Below, piece by piece: positions 59,501 through 64,000 of a stretch of 64,000 bases of DNA. The DNA lies in the NCBI GenBank assembly GCA_945859605.1, contig OX243811.1, positions 52,256,898-52,320,897 of the forward strand, given 5' to 3'. The number at the start of each line of letters is the position of its first letter. Position 1 is the stretch's first letter. The notes beneath the pieces were generated by a model, which did no database searches, was not told the origin of the DNA, and saw only the letters and a program-made list of their open reading frames with translations. Position numbers and translations under genes: made by a program. The stretch comes from Lumbricus rubellus. Its lineage: Eukaryota > Annelida > Clitellata > Crassiclitellata > Lumbricidae.

Positions 59501-62422
59501 TCAAGGATAAAGAAATCCAAATAAACAGAAAGAGCTGGCCTAAATTTTATCCCGGCCAATCATTCTCACATTCATGCCCAAGTCTACCTACCTGGCCATC
59601 TCATGTTACAAGGGAAAATAAACAGCTTGGCAGCAGGGTCAATTATGTATTCAAAGATCAGGTATTGGCCCTCAATCTCACATTTCAAGGATGTTCAAAA
59701 GCTTAGCACCTACCAATACCTCAGCACAAGATTAATAGGCCAGGCTAACATCGGAACTGAAAAGACACCATTTAATGCATTGTAAATGGGACCTTGATTA
59801 TCACCCAAACAAAAGATACATCTTCAGTGATGTTGTATATATTGCTGTTAGCTTAGCGTAAAAGTAGCCATCACCAATGCTGAAGAGGAACCTTTTCTCA
59901 AAGAAGTAAGCAGTCCCTTAAGTCTCATTCCATCTTCTTCTCTTGAGCTGGCTGTCAGCTGAGGGAACTTAGGTTTCTTGTCAACATGGGCCACAAAAAT
60001 TAGAGTAGGCCTATTCATCCCTTAGGGCCTTCCTTATTACCATCTGATCATGTGAAGAATTTTGTACTATGACTATTGTTTATGGTTGATGGTTACAATA
60101 AATGAATCATGTGGATCTGAATACTTTTAATCATCACTAGTTAATCTGTTCAGATCTTGCTAAAGCAGAATAATTAATCAGACTACTGGGCAATACAGAA
60201 GCAATAATGAGAAAAGAATTCTTATGTGCAGCAGAATGATTTGACTTTGGAAAACTGCAGGCATTTTAAGACAATGGAAATTATAAATTACGACACAAGA
60301 CAAGACGATTATTTAGTGTTTTCCCTATGGTGCAGGTCAGTGTTCATCTTGTGCATCTTTTGAATATTGAATTCGATTAGCATTGATTACTTCCCCTACT
60401 TTCTCCTTTTTATCTAATAAGTTTTGTTTGACTAAAACATGTCTAGCAGACTCACTGAAAAATCATTGGAATACTTCTACATATTTATACATTAAGCAAA
60501 TAGAATGCTTTCAATTTTAGCCCAAATCGTTCCATAACCACATGGTTATTGTTTTCTATCCTGTGCAGCATTCATTCAGCTTCACCATACTGAACAGTGA
60601 ACAGTTCTAATCAGTCATTTTTTTCACCCGATTATCGCACTGTCAGCTCAAAACTAGACAACCAACCAGCAGCATATACATTTTTAAGCTGCCTGGTAAA
60701 AAAAACGTAAACACTCTGTACTCATGTGGACTCAGTCTATGTACCACAGTCTCTCTGTCTCTGTCTCTGTCTCTGTGTCTGGTCTGTGTCTGTGTCTCTG
60801 TCTCCGTCTCCGTCTCTCTCTCTCTCTTTCTGCTCATCTGGGTTCATGCCAACAAAATCATCATCATCCCATCTTCTTTATTGATCATGCTTTTCAGCAC
60901 ATGTTAGTTCCAGTACCTCCATCCAATACAGCCCTTCCAGGCTTCCACAAGTGCAGACCAGATCTATCCACCATCAGTCATCAATGTCATGTTAAAGTTC
61001 ATGACATTATGTTTTCATGGTGCACTTCAAACACAAATCTACCTCAACACATGAGTTCAACTCTTTCTGCTAAATTGCCTTCCAAAAACAGAACTTCAGA
61101 AATCCATATCCAGCCAACATTCACAACATTCTACTAAAAAGTCGAACTAGAAGCTAGGTGTATTGTATTTTCTAAGGTAAACGCTAGCAGTTATAATTAT
61201 AAAACATTCCCAAAAAAACAATTCTGCATGGCTCATAAAACTTTAAAAGAATTCGATATTCTGGCAGCGAGCAACCCACAAAGAAAGAGTTATGAAATTA
61301 TCCAACAAAAATCATTCAAGAGAGCTACAAATTATAATTATTGTTGAGTGATGAATATGATTCTGGGGCAAGTAAAGTTATGAGGCAATCTGATTACAGT
61401 CATCATTTTAGGTGATAGGAGCTGACCGCACACGCATGGCTGACCAGGTCACTCTGAGATTAGATACTGACCCCATGATGACACAGCAGATTCAAGGAAC
61501 CTCTGCCATCAAAATGGCCATATCAATGAGAGAGAGGAACTGATGGAGCTACAGATAAGAAAGACAAGGCAAAGACCCTACATCATATATTCAGTTATTC
61601 TAATCATCTTGTAGATTGAACAGAGAGTGGCAGAGTGACATACAGAGCAATTGAAAAAGACACAAAGAGATACGCACAGCAACCAGAGAGAGGAAAACTA
61701 TACAAACAGAAAAATACCCAAGAGAAATAATAAACGCAAGGAGATAATAAACGCAAAGCGACTGGAAGAAACCCGAAGCTATTCGTGAGCTGTTACATAA
61801 ACCTGGAAAAAGGAATCAACACCTACATAAACAAATTAACATTTTTGTGTAATTTCAATCCTCTACACATAAAAATTAATCAGCTTCAATATCGCTAACT
61901 TGATACAAAACACATTCCATAAATTTACAATGTTAATAAAGCAAAGCTCAAACGTTGATCTAAGCAATCCTTTCCAATGCAATGAGCCTCTCAATCAATA
62001 ACTCAATTCAGTCGAATCAACAGGTTAAGTTGGAATAAAAAAAAACAGATCAAAGCAGCCTATCCAAACATCTTCCGAAAAGGAGCCCACAATCCATCCA
62101 TCCTTCTCCACCTTCCTACATATTTTTCTCCCTATCCATTTTCTTCACATTTCTTATCCTTCTGGCAGATTCCAGACCCTCTTCATTCACACCTACTATT
62201 TTGTTATTAAACACTGAAAACCTTTATTTCCAAACCATCTAAAAAATTAATAGCCCATCAAGACTCACGGACAGTTAAAATCACCTTATGCGCCTATTTC
62301 TACATTGGTTACCTTCTTCACATCGATACTGGACTTCCAGGTACTTTGGGGTCAGAGCGCACGGATCCCCGAACCTCCGATTTGTCACTTGTATAAAGCA
62401 AGTTCCTTCACGATTATCACAC
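37678..62422 (-). CDS. ADGRL-like: Latrophilin-like adhesion GPCR, 5'-partial (19 exons)
   Basis: A minus-strand gene whose exons join with consistent phases to 3379 coding bases, giving 1125 residues plus a stop. In order: second half of a galactose/rhamnose-binding lectin domain (1-37), Ser/Thr-rich linker, hormone-receptor motif (about 110-165), GAIN domain (about 175-510), GPS with predicted cleavage between Leu508 and Thr509 in [10 protein letters not shown], seven transmembrane helices (about 530-775), and a 345-residue cytoplasmic tail. Latrophilins are autoproteolysed cell-surface receptors activated by the tethered peptide after the GPS; in animals they act in synaptic adhesion and tissue polarity, with teneurin and FLRT ligands known in vertebrates. 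There is no olfactomedin domain: the lectin exon splices in phase to the linker, as in invertebrate Cirl. The signal peptide and first half of the lectin domain are outside the window. The tail ends NSRVSKR, not a PDZ-binding motif like that of vertebrate forms. Exon borders come from GT/AG sites and homology by eye. Confidence 0.93.
38678..38749. mobile_element. 72-bp palindromic MITE (copy 1, latrophilin intron)
   Basis: It begins CCCTTTAGCAGCC (38679) and ends GGCTGTCC/GCTAAAGGG when read inward, an almost full-length hairpin with arms of about 28 bp around TAAAAATTGA. It resembles the copy at 57726-57798. TTAA flanks are not intact in this copy. Confidence 0.65.
38935..39016 (-). CDS. ADGRL-like: Latrophilin exon 18: basic tail segment
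   Basis: 82 bp from TTGACAG to ATCAAAC|GTAAAT. It encodes [20 protein letters not shown] then SSSNQIK. It starts at phase 0 and leaves one base, which exon 19 needs, so the fit is exact although similarity to known tails is weak. Confidence 0.75.
39887..39919 (-). CDS. Candidate optional 33-bp microexon in the tail
   Basis: The minus strand has TTTATGGCAG, then 33 bases, then GTATTG. In the gene's phase (0 to 0) it would add [11 protein letters not shown] between exons 17 and 18 without breaking the frame. Supported only by splice-like borders and phase. Confidence 0.25.
40895..41017 (-). CDS. ADGRL-like: Latrophilin exon 17: helix 8 and proximal tail
   Basis: 123 bp, phase 0 at both ends, from AATTGCAG to [25 protein letters not shown] corresponds to the KVRKEYxxCLR segment after TM7. 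A Ser/Thr-rich stretch follows. Read-through of the donor stays open to 40739, so intron retention would give a different tail. Confidence 0.85.
41150..41290 (+). repeat. Probable tRNA-derived SINE in a latrophilin intron
   Basis: GGTCAAGAGATTGGCATGC resembles a degenerate A box and GTTTCAAATCCC (41196-41207) a B box, at tRNA-like spacing. The body borders are not visible. It lies between exons 16 and 17. Confidence 0.45.
41535..41703 (-). CDS. ADGRL-like: Latrophilin exon 16: TM6 and TM7
   Basis: 169 bp from TTCGTAG to GACAAG|GTGAAT. It contains [16 protein letters not shown] (TM6) and [20 protein letters not shown] (TM7), both family hallmarks. Confidence 0.96.
42135..42241 (-). CDS. ADGRL-like: Latrophilin exon 15: TM5 end and intracellular loop 3
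   Basis: 107 bp from GTTCGTAG to CATCAG|GTAAAT. It encodes [20 protein letters not shown] then a basic loop ([13 protein letters not shown]) expected to contact G proteins. Confidence 0.93.
42699..42765 (-). CDS. ADGRL-like: Latrophilin exon 14: ECL2 and TM5 start
   Basis: 67 bp from AATTGTAG to [32 protein letters not shown] carries the conserved CWLS of ECL2 and the FIWAFVGP motif of TM5. Confidence 0.94.
43007..43073 (-). CDS. ADGRL-like: Latrophilin exon 13: TM4
   Basis: 67 bp from TTGTATAG to GAGCA|GTGAGT. It encodes [20 protein letters not shown], matching the IPAxIVGISA TM4 block. Confidence 0.94.
43392..43545 (-). CDS. ADGRL-like: Latrophilin exon 12: TM3 and start of TM4
   Basis: 154 bp from ATTGCAG to CTATG|GTAAGC. 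It encodes [20 protein letters not shown] then [16 protein letters not shown], the family's TM3 block, and WYYLTAYG. The TM3 cysteine for the ECL2 disulphide is present. A (GTGA)n repeat lies in the intron just upstream at about 43586-43634. Confidence 0.95.
44198..44300 (-). CDS. ADGRL-like: Latrophilin exon 11: TM2
   Basis: 103 bp from TTTTAG to [32 protein letters not shown] is the conserved DRNTIHxNL signature of latrophilin intracellular loop 1 and TM2. Confidence 0.94.
45277..45386 (-). CDS. ADGRL-like: Latrophilin exon 10: TM1
   Basis: 110 bp from GTGTAG to TTCAA|GTAAGT. It encodes a hydrophobic helix ([20 protein letters not shown]) preceded by SHQQKF. Ends with two bases over. Confidence 0.92.
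45979..46102 (-). CDS. ADGRL-like: Latrophilin exon 9: GPS cleavage site and tethered agonist
   Basis: 124 bp from CTGTTTAG to CCATTG|GTAAAT. It contains the GPS core [15 protein letters not shown]. The His-Leu/Thr triad for self-cleavage is intact and the residues from Thr509 form the tethered agonist. Two NxT sites and the remaining GPS cysteines are present. Confidence 0.94.
46552..46601 (-). CDS. ADGRL-like: Latrophilin exon 8: start of GPS
   Basis: A 50-bp exon from ATTTCAG to GAAAA|GTAAAA. It encodes [17 protein letters not shown] with the first GPS cysteine and CSFW motif. The donor is weak (GTAAAA) but gives the right phase. Confidence 0.85.
47001..47320 (-). CDS. ADGRL-like: Latrophilin exon 7: GAIN domain with acidic insertion
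   Basis: 320 bp from GATGTTAG to [26 protein letters not shown] corresponds to the conserved VV..YNNL strand. About 50 strongly acidic residues follow ([29 protein letters not shown]), then [14 protein letters not shown] and [12 protein letters not shown], which match the SQVIAASI and PV.FT..HL strands. The acidic part sits where latrophilins have a variable loop. Confidence 0.9.
47930..48271 (+). repeat. Retroelement 3' end with ACTT tail
   Basis: Ends in TTTATTAAAGAGTATACTTACTTACTTACTTA. The part before the tail (TGTTCACCAGAGTGCTGTTTTGCAGC...) resembles 58560-58600, and the upstream CCAGGCCACGTCCT... resembles 58434-58450, so both are copies of one dispersed family. A run of about 19 C is present at 48021-48039. 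Confidence 0.5.
48299..48451 (-). CDS. ADGRL-like: Latrophilin exon 6: GAIN beta-strand region
   Basis: 153 bp from CCGTGCAG to TTGATG|GTAAGA. It encodes [20 protein letters not shown], like the NIVLEV...LVFP segment that starts the GAIN beta-sandwich in latrophilins. Confidence 0.9.
48726..48909 (-). CDS. ADGRL-like: Latrophilin exon 5: GAIN domain
   Basis: 184 bp from TATTGTCAG to AATATTG|GTGAGT. It encodes a Trp-containing helical stretch ([20 protein letters not shown]) and the turn into SAFQVARTL...IVINVTVNI. Ends with one base over, completed by exon 6. Confidence 0.88.
49370..49450 (+). repeat. Dispersed repeat copy shared with 54175-54250
   Basis: AATTCTGGTTTAGC followed by TGTCAGTCATCG recurs at 54190-54230 with similar flanking words. 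The family is unknown. It lies in the intron between exons 4 and 5 and falls inside a 129-codon ORF that I do not accept as a gene. Confidence 0.5.
49852..49886. repeat. (ATT)n microsatellite
   Basis: A short AT-only trinucleotide run in an intron. Confidence 0.85.
50086..50295 (-). CDS. ADGRL-like: Latrophilin exon 4: GAIN domain, helical part
   Basis: 210 bp, phase 0 at both ends, from TGTTTTCAG to AACCAG|GTATGG. The encoded helices ([26 protein letters not shown]) match GAIN subdomain A, which packs against the autoproteolytic subdomain. Confidence 0.88.
51304..51407 (-). CDS. ADGRL-like: Latrophilin exon 3: end of hormone-receptor motif
   Basis: 104 bp from TTTTGAACAG to AACTTG|GTGAGT. 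It encodes [20 protein letters not shown] then GCVSP, with the motif's Trp, Cys and PDLSxC signature. In phase with exons 2 and 4. The frame was chosen by phase and motif. Confidence 0.85.
52373..52967 (+). mobile_element. 5'-truncated LINE: reverse-transcriptase C-terminus, 3' UTR and ACTT tail
   Basis: The plus-strand frame up to the stop near 52652 reads [20 protein letters not shown] ... [15 protein letters not shown] ... [13 protein letters not shown]. This is the typical C-terminus of a non-LTR retrotransposon RT (FxxxxHxLLPxxF, GPxxWNxLP, FKxxLK). About 280 bp of 3' UTR follow, with AATCCAGCCTCAGCG, then AATAAACGG and a (CTTA)n tail at 52948-52967. It is a dead-on-arrival copy inserted antisense in a latrophilin intron. 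The clade (CR1, L2 or Jockey-like) cannot be fixed from this much. Confidence 0.82.
54175..54250 (+). repeat. Dispersed repeat copy shared with 49370-49450
   Basis: Carries AATCCTGGTTTAGC...TGTCAGTCATCGCTATAA, the counterpart of the sequence near 49393. Same orientation. Confidence 0.5.
56490..56580. repeat. Short minisatellite of GAGGTTAACCTC palindromes
   Basis: Five copies of a 12-bp palindrome or one-to-two-base variants lie at about 56490, 56512, 56531, 56550 and 56569, spaced 19-22 bp, with CTCAAG linkers. Each contains GTTAAC or a near match. Confidence 0.8.
57265..57573 (-). CDS. ADGRL-like: Latrophilin exon 2: Ser/Thr linker and start of hormone-receptor motif
   Basis: 309 bp between TGTTACAG and GCAG|GTATAA. 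About 70 residues of Ser/Thr/Pro-rich linker, expected to be O-glycosylated, lead into [20 protein letters not shown], the start of the hormone-receptor motif with its Trp and first Cys. It joins exon 1 in phase, forming Asp37 at the junction, so no olfactomedin exon is needed. Confidence 0.9.
57580..57662 (-). repeat. ~31-bp tandem repeat, three copies, abutting exon 2 acceptor
   Basis: AACAATAGGACATGCATACAATAAGATT is repeated three times with one-base length changes, ending 7-10 bp from the splice acceptor at 57574. The repeat supplies the polypyrimidine side (minus strand) of the acceptor, so copy number could affect splicing. Confidence 0.85.
57726..57798. mobile_element. 73-bp palindromic MITE with TTAA flanks (copy 2, intron)
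   Basis: Flanked by TTAA at 57722-57725 and 57799-57802, the piggyBac-type target. The ends are TCCTTTTAGCGGCC and GCCAGTAAAGGGG, inverted with mismatches, and ACATAATCGT...ATTATAAT forms the inner part of the hairpin. It is related to the element at 38678-38749. Confidence 0.65.
58055..58606 (+). repeat. Retroelement 3' region related to 47930-48271
   Basis: Ends GTGTACACCAGAATGTGTATTGCAGATGGTTCAATAAAGAATATA, matching the 48200-48256 region in order and spacing. The upstream 400 bp is higher in GC than the surrounding intron. No intact ORF. The 5' limit is uncertain. Confidence 0.45.
60748..60832. repeat. (TCTCTG)n/(TC)n repeat
   Basis: A pyrimidine-rich CTGTCTCTGTCTC run ending in CTCTCTCTCT. 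It produces a 137-codon plus-strand ORF that I do not accept as a gene. Confidence 0.85.
62313..62422 (-). CDS. ADGRL-like: Latrophilin exon 1 of window: lectin domain, C-terminal half
   Basis: 110 bp from acceptor ATCAACAG to donor GAAG|GTAACC. It encodes CDNREGTC...FGDPC...[11 protein letters not shown], the second half of the SUEL/galactose-lectin fold with its conserved DPC and KYLEVQY. It starts on the third base of a codon and ends with one overhanging base. The preceding exon must lie upstream of base 64,000 or be unrecognised in 62,423-64,000. Confidence 0.92.
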
Positions 62423-63002
62423 CTGTTGATGTTCCGGGTGATGACCGAATGTGAGCAAAACACAAGCAACAATAACAAAACACATGCATGGCTAGCAAAA
62501 CAACATGTATTAAAAACATGCATGCTTTACTTGTTAAGGCATAAACCTATTTACTCAGTAACACTGTTAAACGAATGTTATATGAGTTAGCACTAAAGGC
62601 AAAATAAACCAAGGAGATGCCTACATTCAAACATGTACAATAAAGCTTTAAAAATCCATAATCAGCAATATCATATAAATTTATTATATTTTATATGTGT
62701 TATTATATGAATAGGGTCAATTCCTGACATACCTGATTCTATAGTTAATGCTGAATTGCATAAATAGTAATAATAACAACAATAAAAATGACAAAATAAC
62801 AACAATACTACTGATACTACTACTAATAATAATAATAATAATAATATCAAAATTCATTACAGACGAATCTATAATGATAAACAAAAGATAAACTAAATAT
62901 TCTTATTTGGCCCATTTCTTATATATTTCAATTAACAGACTTATTAATTACTGAAACCATCTTATAATTCCATGTCCTTAATTAATATTCATGAATCAGT
63001 TG

Positions 63003-63003
63003 T

Positions 63004-63073
<70 letters not shown>
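63003..63073. repeat. (GAT)n microsatellite
   Basis: About 23 perfect GAT/ATG units, preceded by AAT-rich simple repeat at 62765-62850. Confidence 0.93.
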
Positions 63074-63399
63074 AATGTTGATTATATTACTGGTGGATAC
63101 TGAAAATCTGTCTTCCAATTACATGACAACTAAAGCTGTGCAAGCTATACAATGATCACACAAATGAATTGTTAATGAAAAGCACACCATGCAGAGTTGA
63201 TACCGTATGTGTGCCACGTGTTTAAAGACAGAGCATGGGATAGCGCACTAGGAATTGAACATATGCATAACCAATACACAAAATGAAGAGGAAGAGTTCC
63301 TTAAGCCAACTTAGATAAGTGGCCATGGGTATAAAAGGAGAGACTTCATTCTTTTCATCCTGACCATCTAATCTCACCAATGATAGACAAGCAAAGCTA

Positions 63400-63550
63400 A
63401 TGGACAAGCATGGACTGATATTGAACTCCCATAGAGTTCACCACAGGGCACAAGTTGAGCAAAATTCAAAACATCTGTCTGCCTTTGAATGGATTTGAAC
63501 CTCAGTCTTCTGGCTGACAGCATGGTAACCACTACAGAACTTGGCACACA
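63400..63550 (-). repeat. tRNA-derived SINE
   Basis: On the minus strand TAGTGGTTACCATGCTG (about 63518-63535) is an A-box region and GGTTCAAATCC (63491-63501) a B box, at tRNA-like spacing. Non-tRNA body sequence follows. The CCA-end stem is not preserved, so it is not a tRNA gene. Confidence 0.6.
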
Positions 63551-64000
63551 CTCACAAGTTCATATTTATTACGGTACTAGCTCTCTCTCACTCTTCATTC
63601 TTTTCCTGACAATATACTGCACCATTGTATACCTGTGCACTTGGAATCATTAACTTTAGATATTAAAAAGATCAATCTGAACTTTCACTAGTGCAAAACA
63701 GTGAGCCATTATCTGGGCAAAAAACGCTTATCTGTGGTCAGTTTTTTTCACAGTTCACCACAGGCTTCTGATTATGTACAGTTCAAAGTACCGGTAATTT
63801 AAAGAAATTTCTTCTTATATAGCATTACAATGACAAAAATGCCGAGACCAATACAATATTCACCAGACTAGAGCAGCAAGCATGGGTTGACTATATGTGA
63901 AAGATGACTTTAAATGAAGCCATACATATTCATTTAAAAATTGCTGAACTGACATGCCAGCAGAAAGGGTAGCCTCGCCTTAAAAAACCTATAATATTTT

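Larger units (their letters stand above)
57574..62312 (-). other. Latrophilin intron 1 of the window
   Basis: 4.7 kb between the lectin and linker exons. No olfactomedin or other in-phase exon was found. It contains the palindromic MITE copy 2, a retroelement 3' end near 58605 and a (CTGT)n stretch at about 60750-60830. Confidence 0.6.
62423..64000 (-). other. Upstream latrophilin intron, no exon recognised
   Basis: Contains AAT-rich simple repeat (62765-62850), a (GAT)n tract (about 63003-63073) and a tRNA-derived SINE (63400-63550). The first half of the lectin domain and the signal peptide were searched for on the minus strand and not found. Confidence 0.55.

Overview
The window is eukaryotic genomic DNA, most likely from a marine invertebrate. 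The reasons are a gene broken into many short exons with GT/AG introns, dense microsatellites, SINE, LINE, MITE and LTR elements, and a latrophilin that lacks the olfactomedin domain of vertebrate forms. A deuterostome such as an echinoderm or hemichordate is a guess from repeat style only; nothing in the sequence fixes the phylum.

Layout. Bases 1-33,600 are gene-poor, repeat-rich sequence with many copies of the palindrome TAGGCCTA. I find no cellular gene there. I delimit these elements: a mariner-derived element (1270-2090), a foldback element (4897-5344), a non-autonomous hAT element carrying a decayed minisatellite (11368-12658), a 15 x 20-bp minisatellite (13051-13350), a complete LTR retrotransposon on the minus strand (15692-26656), a Ginger-type element that keeps an integrase zinc-finger ORF (27675-28908), a 980-bp foldback element with repeated G/C-run palindromes (30103-31082), a Helitron 3' end (31200-31261), a tRNA-derived SINE, and two short hAT MITEs with perfect 8-bp target duplications (32973-33115 and 33339-33587).

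The LTR retrotransposon (Ty3/Gypsy type) is complete. It has two 1711-bp LTRs with TGT...ACA ends, a TTAG duplication, a tRNA-Leu(UAA)-like primer-binding site, a polypurine tract and one unbroken 2119-residue Gag-Pol frame. The gag start codon lies inside the 5' LTR and the frame runs through the primer-binding site, so 210 residues are LTR-encoded and are repeated as an orphan ORF in the 3' LTR.

Bases 37,678-62,422 hold one minus-strand gene, a latrophilin-like adhesion GPCR (ADGRL/Cirl). I reconstruct 19 coding exons by eye; all splice phases agree and give 1125 residues plus a stop. In order they encode the C-terminal half of the galactose-lectin domain, a Ser/Thr-rich linker, the hormone-receptor motif, the GAIN domain with an acidic loop, the GPS cleavage site, seven transmembrane helices and a cytoplasmic tail. 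The signal peptide and first half of the lectin domain lie beyond base 64,000. Bases 33,596-37,677 are probably its 3' UTR and flank. Its introns carry tRNA-derived SINEs, a LINE 3' end, small palindromic MITEs and simple repeats.
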